23,041 bases of DNA. Source: Saccoglossus kowalevskii (taxonomy: Eukaryota > Hemichordata > Enteropneusta > Harrimaniidae). Where the stretch lies: NCBI RefSeq assembly GCF_000003605.2, contig NW_003155243.1:1-23041 (forward strand), written 5' to 3'. The translations under genes and the position numbers were made by a program. Of the stretch, positions 8,601-16,925 are shown one piece after another; the stretch's first letter is position 1; each line of letters starts with the position of its first letter. The notes beneath the pieces were generated by a model that was not told where the DNA came from, did no database searches, and was given only the letters and a program-made list of their open reading frames with translations.

Positions 8601-10731
8601 CACACTGTTATGAATACCAGTTCTATTCTGTCAAATGTGAATAGCGAAAACATATGTATTGTCAACAATCATACATTCTGAATCTAAATCCGCATATCGC
8701 TTGAAACAATTTGACAGTGATTTGACAATGTGACTGATTCCCATATAACTTTTAAAATCGTGATGTGTTCCGGGAACATTATTGACATCGTCAGACTAAA
8801 CAATATAATTTCCAATTCTAACATTAGGGGTAAGAAAACTTTTGAACAAGCAAATAATGTACATACAATTGACAAATGAACTGACTGAAGAAAGAAAAGA
8901 AGTGAATTGAATAAAGTGCAACAGAATCTAACACAAAATACAAAATTAACTATTGTGCTCAAATCAGGTATATCCATGAATTTGTAGTAGTTGGGATTTT
9001 TCTAAATTGTTAAAGTGAAGACAAGGCCAAATAAAACAATGCGGTGATGCAATTTTCTTTCTTTTCTTCTTATAAATGTTATATAAAAAGTTTTCTTACC
9101 ATGCATATATAACCCATTTGCATTGTGACATGAACCAGTATAAATTCCTGTTGCAACTTCCAATAAATGACGTGTCCAAGTGTTTCCAGATCTTGGAAAG
9201 CTTGTTAACCACACTTTCTCTTTTGTTCCTTCCGGCCATTCACCAAAATTAATAGCACAGTTGAAGGTTTTATTCCCTAAATTGTTAAACAGAATGTCAT
9301 TTCAATGCTTTGAATACTACAGCTAGTATATTGCATTGGCAGTCGATGACAGCACAGAGGCTTGTCGGAAAGTGCGAGAATGGAGGACACTTCACAGCTC
9401 CGATGACGTCACAGCTAACAATTACCTGAATTTTAGGCAGTGATGCATTGTTTAATTTCGAAAAAACGGACTAAATTATATTTTCGATACGTTTAAATCA
9501 AAACCACGACAATATCAGTCAATCATTAAACGTTTATTAATTCATTACTAAACAGCATGGTAAATACTATTTCAAATAAACAAGTACAGAGTGTGTGACT
9601 CGAACCAGAGTGTGCGTTCGGCATCTAATCGCTTAGCTTGACGTCACGACACGTCATTTCCTCTAACACCGGGCATCTCTAATAATGGTGAATATCAGTG
9701 CAGCAGTATAACAAGCTGCTGCTGACACGCAAGTAAAATAAACAACATGGTTAACATTATTTCAAATAATATTATTTTGTGCAGTGCGTTTCAAAGTAAA
9801 CATTTCGTGCGTATGTGACTGAGACCAAAACTAACAAATACACCGCCTAGATGAGGGTCACGGCACACCTTTCCCTCGGCCACCGTATATGTAGTGAACT
9901 TGTCTGCAATGTACGCCATACTCGAACTAGCGGCCATAGTTACGTATTTTAAGCTTAAAGCCTCTTTCTGGTGGCCTCTCATTGATGGTTTTAAGTATCA
10001 TTTCATAATAGTGTGCGTCGATTTCAACGACTGGAAATAGTGACTATTCAACCCTTCTTATCACATTTTATGTCATGTTAGCCTTACGTAGGGATACCTT
10101 GCAAATGTGTCAGAATTGACTATTTTTATGAAGTTAAATTTAAACAAATATGTGTTCAAAACTACAGCTAGTGCCGCTTTAATTATTCACATACCTTTGA
10201 CACCAAGTGTATTTTGTGTAGATATCATGTCTAGTTTTACTTTATCATAATTGTCTAATGCTGGATCGGAACGCAGCCCTGTTTTTGAAGACAAGGTTGA
10301 TTTGTCTAAAAAACAAAATGTGAATCAGAACTTTAATCATTGCACGTCTTCATGATTAGTATATGAGTCGATGTAGTTGTATTTGTTCTTAAACATGGAA
10401 CTATATATATATAATTGTTCTGATTATTTGTTACTGGATTTTGTGCCCTCGTAGACAATAAGCTGATAATCATCTAAGAGGGGTTAACAGTATGACCATT
10501 ACACTACTATTACTACTATAGTTAGACAGAACTATACACACCTTGTCTGTTCTCTGTTTCACTGGGTATCACTTCAGATTGATATTTTGTATTGCCGTGT
10601 TTCGTTAATTCCATGATTGGTTCAGGATTGCCATGCACATGTGTTAAATGGTAATGCTGTGCATTATAGTACAACGACACAGTGCATATGCCCAGTAAAA
10701 CAACTTTAAGTATTGGTGCTTTTATAGTCAT
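2307..10731 (-). CDS. WSCD-like Golgi-type sulfotransferase, five coding exons, 343 aa
   Basis: Coding exons on the minus strand are 10731-10542, 10305-10195, 9276-9100, 3975-3787 and 2671-2307 (190, 111, 177, 189 and 365 nt; 1032 in all, 343 residues plus TAG). All joints use GT-AG sites and phase 1. The hydrophobic run at residues 6-22 (PILKVVLLGICTVSLYY) is a likely type II signal anchor, followed by a polar stem to about residue 110. The PAPS-binding 5'-PSB motif is SFPRSGNTW (126-134) and the 3'-PB motif is LLIRNLYDS (191-199). A C-terminal W-x6-W and VVHYEDLVQNP (253-263) are typical of the sulfotransferase fold. NTWTRHLLEVATGIYTGS points to the WSCD family, whose vertebrate members carry two WSC domains that are absent here. 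From the family, it should transfer sulfate from PAPS to a glycan in the Golgi; the acceptor cannot be read. The frame is intact throughout, so I take it as functional. Confidence 0.88.
2672..3786 (-). other. Sulfotransferase intron 4
   Basis: The intron is bounded by GTAAGT (3786) and CAG (2672). It contains a perfect 6-bp hairpin GGGGAC-gagat-GTCCCC at about 2727-2743. A plus-strand stretch at about 3099-3222 reads as an uninterrupted polypeptide without start or known domain. It otherwise looks like ordinary AT-rich intron. Confidence 0.6.
3787..3975 (-). CDS. Sulfotransferase exon 4: 3'-phosphate-binding segment
   Basis: This 189-nt phase 1-1 exon runs from acceptor TTATTATTAG|GT to donor AAAGA|GTAAGT. 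It encodes residues 160-222: GQKLVYKCHS, then FKFGILLIRNLYDSLLSLHA, the 3'-PB strand and helix. Related enzymes usually read RNPYDA; here Pro is Leu and the last Ala is Ser. It is separated from exon 3 by an intron of about 5.1 kb. Confidence 0.9.
3976..6409 (-). other. Sulfotransferase intron 3, 3' part; no gene seen
   Basis: This is AT-rich intron between the acceptor at 3976 and the retroelement relic. It includes a short GT microsatellite at about 4149-4163. Low-complexity open frames at about 5372-5662 show no domain. On the minus strand, about 5950-6320 could hold further decayed polyprotein below the RNase H of the neighbouring relic, but I could not identify an integrase. Confidence 0.4.
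6410..7380 (-). pseudogene. Ty3/Gypsy-type pol relic (linker, reverse transcriptase, RNase H)
   Basis: Read on the minus strand, blocks of pol appear in normal order but in shifting frames with stops. A pre-RT linker (about 7370-7146) includes KVPVTISNTS and AITAKPGCVVGK. RT motif FDLKSGY lies at 7085-7065. The YxDD active-site box is at 6909-6895, with the x codon now TAG. RNase H begins LHTDASQIGLGASLY at about 6746 and continues as YLAHKLG... and YGHKFKVVIDYKPLTYILT within 6642-6445. Its end, NGDADVMSQRPQ, is at 6448-6410, apparently after a deletion. LTRs and a clear integrase were not found. The copy is dead and lies in the sense orientation of the host gene's intron. Confidence 0.85.
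7381..8416. other. Region beside the Gypsy relic; possible gag/protease debris
   Basis: Minus-strand reading gives scattered words that could derive from the protease (VVLLDT near 7480) and gag (LLAKFYS near 8070) of the same relic, but stops and frame changes prevent a firm call. Plus-strand open frames here are the antisense of this debris. The boundary of the element on this side is not visible. Confidence 0.3.
8417..8503 (+). pseudogene. Possible retropepsin fragment, opposite strand
   Basis: Twenty-nine codons read IIGKVKGKVIARQLVIDTGD then LSFLSRDTC before TAG. The pattern G-x-V-x-G-(5-7)-L-V-I-D-T-G-x-x-S-F resembles the active-site strand of retroelement aspartic proteases. It is on the plus strand, opposite to the neighbouring pol relic, so it would come from a second insertion. 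The fragment is short and chance similarity is possible. Confidence 0.3.
8504..9099 (-). other. Sulfotransferase intron 3, 5' end
   Basis: This is AT-rich intron sequence starting at donor GTAAGA (9099 leftwards). I see no exon, repeat or RNA gene in it. Confidence 0.5.
9100..9276 (-). CDS. Sulfotransferase exon 3: PAPS 5'-phosphosulfate loop
   Basis: This 177-nt phase 1-1 exon runs from acceptor AACAATTTAG|GG to donor CATG|GTAAGA. It encodes residues 101-159 with CAINFGEWPEGT, then VWLTSFPRSGNTW and TRHLLEVATGIYTGS, the family signature. Arg129 stands where cytosolic sulfotransferases have the conserved Lys. Confidence 0.9.
9404..9411. promoter_or_regulatory. CRE octamer TGACGTCA (site 1)
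   Basis: A perfect palindromic cAMP-response element core lies in sulfotransferase intron 2. CREB/ATF proteins bind this word in animals. It is 235 bp from a second identical copy. Function is untested, and intronic position plus possible repeat origin make it only a candidate. Confidence 0.35.
9551..9905 (+). repeat. Diverged direct duplication, units about 190-220 bp apart
   Basis: AACAGCATGGTAAATACTAT (9551) recurs as AACAACATGGTTAACATTAT (9741), both followed by TTCAAATAA. GTGTGTGACTcgaaCCAgAg (9591) recurs as GTATGTGACTgagaCCAaAa (9811). GTCACgaCAC...TTTCCTC recurs as GTCACggCAC...TTTCCCTC at about 9643 and 9859. Offsets grow from 190 to about 220 through small insertions. This is either an old tandem duplication or two copies of a short interspersed element. 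Confidence 0.5.
9639..9646. promoter_or_regulatory. CRE octamer TGACGTCA (site 2)
   Basis: This is the second perfect CRE core, in the context cttgacgtcacgacacgtca, so a near half-site follows directly. It lies in the left unit of the duplication. The matching position of the right unit reads gagggtcacgg, so the octamer is not conserved between units. Confidence 0.35.
10195..10305 (-). CDS. Sulfotransferase exon 2: stem region
   Basis: This 111-nt symmetric phase 1-1 exon runs from acceptor TTTTTTAG|AC to donor AAAG|GTATGTG. It encodes residues 64-100 (DKSTLSSKTG... to ...NTLGVK), a polar low-conservation stem with no motif. It was found only by joining phases between exons 1 and 3. Skipping it would keep the frame. 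Confidence 0.72.
10306..10541 (-). other. Sulfotransferase intron 1
   Basis: This 236-bp phase-1 intron runs from donor GTGTGT to acceptor TTTGTTTTTTAG. It contains a short TA run at about 10401-10412 and nothing else of note. Confidence 0.7.
10542..10731 (-). CDS. Sulfotransferase exon 1: start, membrane anchor, stem
   Basis: It encodes residues 1-63 plus one base. The ATG has A at -3. The short cytosolic head MTIKA is followed by a hydrophobic segment and a polar, His-rich luminal stem. The donor is AAG|GTGTGT. Upstream, CTTTCACAG|AG (junction at 10748/10747) looks like an acceptor, so a separate 5' UTR exon probably lies further right. Confidence 0.8.
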
Positions 10732-10747
10732 ACTGATGTTACAATCT

Positions 10748-13700
10748 CTGTGAAAGATATTAAAAGTGCAACACTGTTATAATTGTGCTGCAAAAACATT
10801 TCATGCAACATTCGTACTAATTCACACGGCAAACATATTTACCACTGGTGCCGGTTTTGAACACGCGGGAATTACGGAAATATTTTTTTGTTGGTCGTGA
10901 AAACAAAATACATGTATCAGCATTCAAAAAAGATCGCCGCAAATTAGGTAATATATTATAGTCTATAGTATAATGAGAATGCCGAATAAAACACTCGTAG
11001 CTCAGTGACGAGGTCCAAGTGAGTATTATCACTTCAAAAAATAAGCACAATATGTGTAAATGATTCAAAATAAAAGTGGGAAAAAAAATATTACAATATC
11101 CGTTCATTTTCTCTTTAAGCTTGAGGTACGTGATGAGAATACAAGGTAATTAATATAATACTTGATAACAGTTACGTGCGATATGATTCACCATCAGAGT
11201 TCAACAACATTTTCGTGTTATCTTACAATTTCCATTCGTGTCTGCGACTCTAAAGTGTGCATGTCAAAACATTATAAAATATAAAAATATATAGAGCTGT
11301 GTTTCTCATCTAAATATTTTACATAAACACTATTCATGATTTAGTGCATACTGTGATCAGAAGCAGATTGTGTAAATGAAACTATACAACACTATACAAT
11401 GAGCAAGTGTGTTCAACTCCAAGTGTAATTTACAATACATAGTTTAGATAATTGGACAACGATTAAACGATCAGCAAATTACATGAAATTTCTTAGATGT
11501 CGAGTTTTGACCAGCACACAAATACCAAAAATTGCAGTTTCGTAACATTTAACTGATTCCATCATCTAAAAATGCTAATCTACTTCAGTAAATGTGTCAT
11601 TATTTCTACGACAAGATAGCATGATAAAGGTCGCATGTATTTCTATTGTGTGATATTCAATTTTCACTACAACCTCGACGCAACAATCACCGCTCAGATA
11701 ATGGCAAAGACAAAATACATACCTTTATTTCATTGAAATGATGAAGTAAACTCGCTGCCTACAACCCGGTCTAGCAATCGAAATAAAATCCGCATTACTT
11801 CTACGAGGAATAATCCATTTTTACGGAGGGGACTGCTTGGTGTTGTTAGAGACAGTATGGTAAAACAAACACCAGCAAATTGTTTGTAAAATACATAATA
11901 ATTAAAATTAACAATAATAAAAAAATATATTAAAATAAAATTAAAGAACTGTATTGTGCTGAGGATATTGGAGACATATTACAAATGAATTAGCTTTCCA
12001 AAACAAAAGGGTTGGCAACTAATATTTGTTTGCTATACGAGATGTACAACATGAAAACGATTTGATCCACATTATTGAAGTTATAATACTTATACAAATT
12101 ATTTGATGTTTTTTTTTTAAAGTTTTACATTTGATTTTTCATCTGTAGTTTCAGTCTCATTTATTCCAGAGCACTTCTACTTTTTTTGAGATACCAGAAA
12201 TTAGCAAATAATAATTAGATGATTAATATGCATATTATTGATTATTAAACAAATGTCAATGCAATATGATGATTATGCAATTATTATTCTCTCATTTCAA
12301 TTCTTATCTTATTTTAATCATATTGAATTGGTGTCTGTTTGCTTTTGTATGTCTGTCAACATGAGTATATATACAGTGTTACGCTGAATGTGATTTTTTT
12401 CGACCACAATAGTAAATAACACAATGAACAAATTAAAAACAAAACCAGAATGTATAATATGAATAATAAATATAATAAAAAGCAGGGCAATGTTTTAATG
12501 TTGAGCTGACCATGAACTAATTTAAACCGCCACCAGCCACACTAAACAAACACCTGTATCTATTCGAACAGCCTGCGATATTGATATTGTTTTTATCATT
12601 GCCATAATATTGTGAATAACCACATTGAGTACAACACCGTATGTCACTAAGCGGTATATATTAATGCAATACAAGGCTAAAAAAACGTACATTTCAGCAA
12701 CGTAATATTGGAGTAATAATCCATTAACTATGCTTCATGTTAATGTGTTAGTCGACGCAAATATTTACAATTTAAAATCAAAGGGTATTATTGACCACTT
12801 TTGAAATGTGCGTTACATAATTTGTGTAATGCGATATGTAAAATCATCTTAATGAAGACACGTAAAACCATAAAATTAGTCATAAATAAACAAAAAACAA
12901 CCCTATGCCTATGTTGGATTTTAATCAGATGTTTTTAATCATATGTTTTTTTTTTTTTGCATGGCACAGTTTGATGGTTCTTGGTCAGGTTAGTTGGTGT
13001 ATTCAGCAGTGATATATCTACCAGATGTATGAATTGTTGTCCCCTAATCACGTGTCTTGTGTAAAGCAGGTATTGTTTCTCACAAGTCTGTGCTGATCAT
13101 GTCCATGTGCACTGATCACCAAGTTCATCATGATTCAACATGTACTTACTTCTGCTGCGTCTTCTTTTTTCAGTTCCTTTTGTAACCATTATTTTCAATT
13201 CATGCTCAGGTCTTTGCCATGTTCTGTTGAATCTGTCATCCATTTCCTAACAAAGTTTATTGAGATTGCAGTTTTTTTTTTTTCAATTTCCGCTTTATAA
13301 AGTGTCTGGAGTAATGAACGATATAATACTCCCACTTTTGGCCCGATATTCATTAATACATTTCCACGACCTTATTTGTTGCCAGTAACTCAATTATTTT
13401 ATTCAGTGTCAGCCTCGTCAGCTGTACATTTCATTTAATATATACTGCCATAAAGCAGTGATTTCAAATTGATGTTAGAAGCCTGAGTAATACAACCTGA
13501 CTGCAGCCCCTTCCTCAGTTCTGTGGTCCTTGGACGCAAGCTTGGTGGTTCCATGAAATTCAAAGTTGGTAGAAGCGACGACAAATATTTATCTATTGCC
13601 CAGAATAGATGTTTGGCGCACGCTAGTGCTCAACTATTAAATATGACATCTGCTTATTTGCGAGTTGGTATTAACGCAAAAGCACAACTGATATAGCTTT

Positions 13701-15972
13701 TATAAGTGAGCTATATGAATGGAAGTTAAAGGCAAGTAACACCTACTAGCAATGTTAATCATACTAGTACTCAAACGGGGGATCATTTCAATGCAACAAT
13801 TCACAAGACGTTCTACGTTGCTAAGACACACACCACTGTACCATGTATTTCAATGAGCCGGTGAAAATAGCTAAGTTCGAGAAAACAACACAAACTCAAC
13901 CTAGAAGTAATCCTGAACAACCAAATTTATATATGTTGTGCATGCAGGAGTAACATTGTTACACTGTTCAGGGGAGTCTCAATAACCATCTCAAAGTACT
14001 ATTTTCTTAGAGTTTTCTGCCTTTGTTTTCACCGTGATGGTTGCCAAGCGGTTAAAATGCCCAGATGTCCGCTCCCAAGTATATGGCCGCTCCTATGTAA
14101 AGTTTCGCCAGTAAAGGCGCTCATACTTCTGTTTCTGGCGTCAACACTTAGATACAAGCAACATTTATGATAAACAAGGACAGCTTTGCAGTTCCACCAT
14201 CATCCCTACTGTGGACTTGTTGGCAAACCAGGGTAATGTTGTTGATTTGACTTACACCCTGATTCAAGTAAGACTAAACGTCACCCAAATCTTAAAGAGC
14301 CGAGTGAAATTTGATTCTGACGATTCCTCAGTTGCGAGACAATAAAAACAATAACAACCTAGTGTAGTGTATCACTCTTAGGCTCTGTAATATACCAGGC
14401 CGTCACTCTTACTATCATAAATTATAGGACTCAATCGAACATGGATGGAGACTTTATTTACCAAACTCACGAGGTAGTACCCAGCATGCAATGCGCTTAG
14501 GCAAACTCAATACATTACATATACACATATACATTGCTAGTTATAATATTGGTCGAATATTTTGCTGTTTATAAAGCACACTATTTCCCCCACAAGGCTG
14601 TACATCTTTTCAACTACCAGCGCCACATCGCTAGCAAAGCCAAACGCATGGGTCAGCTTCGATAAAGAATTCTGACTAGATCACTCACTTTACCCTGGCC
14701 TGCAGAACTGGAGTTTGCCCAATGATTACAAATTCTGTCAATATAAACTAATCTGCTCATTCCAACAAAAAGATCACACGAGGCAAGAGTGTTAACACAA
14801 TAGAACACATGGGTAAATGAATCAACAATTATAATAATTCAGTGTGCCGCATCACGCCATGCCCATACAACTGTCTTCACATTTGTTCATGCCACACTGC
14901 CACTAGCTATCATAACACTGAGCCAAATGAACAACTTCACAAGCAACCACCACAACCCTTTCATCCCCATGCATATGTCAGTACACGCAGGGGCAAATTT
15001 GCACCCAAGCACACCTCTCAATAAAGCAAGCTTGCGTCTTTCGGGCAAGAACTGCACGATCGACCGGAAAAATCAGTTTTATGAATGGAGCATTACAGAA
15101 TGAATTCTGAAAAAAAATCAAACTTAGTCGTGTTACACTCTTCACTACAGGTACACGGAGATGGTTTTGAGTACAAGTGTATAATAGTTGGGTTTATTCA
15201 ATGAGGTACATAGAGATCACACAGTGGAGTATGAGAGAGCTGCTATAACAGATGTTGATCCCTTGCTGGTCTGTCTAGGGTGTGTCTGACTTAACTGCCT
15301 CCTATCTACTAATTACCTCCACATCCTGTTTAGATAATACTCTTAATTCCATACATGGTAATGACCCTGAAACTTGAACATGTGCTCCTGTTTACATAAA
15401 GTACTAGTGTGCATATGTCTTTTAGCCTTGAACGTCTTGTTTCACTAGTACATGGAATAATAGTTATATTATATAATTGCTATCTAACTATAAATACTGA
15501 TATATAATAATAGTTACAGTGCACTAGTGGCTACCTTACTGAATAATTAATAAATAAATAACAATGACTGCCTATATAACACAAAACTACAATATAATGT
15601 TAATTTGATAGTCAACCTAATTCTACCAGGACTCCACACTCGCACCATCAGTCCATTTAAAACCCTCTCATTGACAGCTTAATCAGTAACTTACTTAACC
15701 TACGTCCAAAGAAAAGTGGGGGCTTTAGTATTATCATGGATCTCTCTCAACAATTGCTGATGCCATTTCTTGGGTTGTTAGCCATCAAAGACTTTCTACG
15801 TAATTTACAGTTGGGTCTGCAAACACAAACACAAGCCAGCACAATGTATATCTATGTGATGCTCTAATCTGTCTCCACTTAAGAGTACCCATTGCTACAG
15901 AAAAGGTCGAGGGTCCTTTCTCTTACATTACCTTTCTATGAGCTGGACAATATCAACATGCTTATATGAACA
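10748..15972. other. Intergenic stretch without a recognised gene
   Basis: This is more than 5 kb of strongly AT-rich sequence with T-tracts (about 12946-12958 and 13270-13282) and no exon-like similarity on either strand. The part nearest 10748 should contain the promoter and any 5' UTR exon of the sulfotransferase gene. I cannot place a start site. A tRNA-like A-box string occurs near 14042-14057 but does not extend into a tRNA. The open frames at about 10817-11107 and 14842-15024 are compositionally ordinary. Confidence 0.5.
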
Positions 15973-16215
15973 TGTGATATGTGCAGCCAAAATATAGTTG
16001 AGGATGAGCAACATTTTGTAATGAAATGTCCAGCTTACAGTCACCATAGGGACAAATTATTCCTGACTGCACAAAATAAAATTCCAAATTTTGATAAAGA
16101 AAATAGTCAGAATAAATTCATTTTGATTATGGCAAACCATACTCTAGCACCAGCCTTAGCTGTTTTTTTAAAAAACAGCTATGGAACAAAACAGCAACAA
16201 CTATCAGTGTATTAG
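15973..16215 (+). pseudogene. LINE ORF2 C-terminal end (zinc-knuckle region)
   Basis: The frame reads CDMCSQNIVEDEQHFVMKCP then AYSHHRDKLF and ends in TAG after about 80 residues. C-x2-C-x6-EDE-x-HF-x3-C-P-x-Y is the usual tail of non-LTR retrotransposon ORF2 proteins, after the reverse transcriptase. An in-frame TGA lies just upstream, and the RT itself is not present to the left. More decayed similarity (LRVPIATEKVEGPF) may extend left to about 15870. The fragment is inactive. Confidence 0.72.
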
Positions 16216-16430
16216 GCCACATTCTGTGTTCATTTTATATTCTGTATTGGCTGCAAATTGTATTTTTTTTGTTTTTGACTTGTTTTTTTTTTTTTTTTTT
16301 TTTTTGGAAAAGTTTTTATTTTTTGTTTTCTTTTTTAGATTGTAGTTTTTTTTTGTTTTTTTTTTAATTTCTTTCTGTAAGACCCTTTTTATCCTTTCCT
16401 AAGGATTTTATGCGTCTAATAAAAATATAT
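16216..16430 (+). repeat. LINE 3' UTR: T-rich tract, stem-loop and AATAAA
   Basis: After the ORF2 stop comes a very T-rich run, with about 22 consecutive T at 16284-16305. A perfect hairpin ATCCTT-tcct-AAGGAT follows at 16391-16406, then AATAAA at 16418-16423. A 3' stem-loop and polyadenylation signal suit the end of a LINE transcript, where the encoded RT can recognise the hairpin. The assignment to this LINE rests on adjacency. Confidence 0.5.
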
Positions 16431-16573
16431 AATATATCAGGCTGCCGAAAGAAAAACTCTTTGATCTATTCTCCAAGCTGCCCATCTGAACGTTATATAC
16501 GTAAGCAGCTAATTAATAAGATACTTGATAAACTCCCTAAAGATAATAATATCAGGAGAGGTACAGGGTTAAT

Positions 16574-16925
16574 AAAAAATATAAACAGCTTATTAAGGCT
16601 AACAAAAGAGAATTTAGAGCCAAATTGTGTGACAAATGTCAATGCAACACTTTGATCCACAATAGTTTTGGAAATTATTAGAGGAGTTTGGTAGTTTAAA
16701 CAAAGATGGTAAGGAGGAGGATTGTATTAGTGGAGAGTAATGACTTAGCCATTTCAAATCCCTAAATTCAAATACTATTACTGGTGATAAGGATTTCACA
16801 AAGTATGTTTACAGTAATACTGTAGAAATGGAAAGCAGTGTCATAGGCAGAATGGATCTTGACAGAGATTTTAGTTACAATGAAATATAACTGAAATATA
16901 AGTCAGACAAAGCACCTGCACTAAT
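16574..16925 (+). pseudogene. LINE ORF2 fragment from upstream of the RT core
   Basis: Plus-strand blocks YKQLIKANKREFRAKLCDK (about 16580-16636), then FWKLLEEFGSLNKDG (from 16666), LSHFKSLNSNT, MDLDRDFSYNEI and KSDKAP (to about 16917) match, in order, the endonuclease-RT linker and first RT block of LINE ORF2. One frame change near 16660 and stops show that it is dead. Similarity ends abruptly at about 16925, before the rest of the RT. Despite being an N-proximal part, it lies to the right of the C-terminal fragment. Confidence 0.68.

Larger units (their letters stand above)
9277..10194 (-). other. Sulfotransferase intron 2
   Basis: This intron of 918 bp, from donor GTATGTG to acceptor TTTAG, is richer in structure than its neighbours. 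It contains two perfect CRE octamers TGACGTCA (9404-9411 and 9639-9646) and a diverged direct duplication (9551-9690 against 9741-9905). A minus-strand open frame at 9982-9791 lies within the duplicated part and matches no family I know. Confidence 0.6.

Noticed and set aside
9002-9214. A stand-alone small protein starting at the GTG before WLTSFPRSGN
   Set aside because: It is the internal exon 3 of the sulfotransferase. The reading beyond the donor at 9099 is intron and the exon extends upstream to 9276.
10817-11107. Minus-strand 96-codon open frame as an upstream coding exon of the sulfotransferase
   Set aside because: It has no suitable donor in phase with the start exon, which already has a sound ATG and membrane anchor, and its composition is not protein-like.
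14042-14110. Possible tRNA or tRNA-derived SINE (gttgccaagcggttaaaatgcc resembles a Leu/Ser tRNA A box)
   Set aside because: No matching acceptor stem, anticodon arm or B box (GGTTCGANTCC) follows at the right distance; only the A-box-like string is present.
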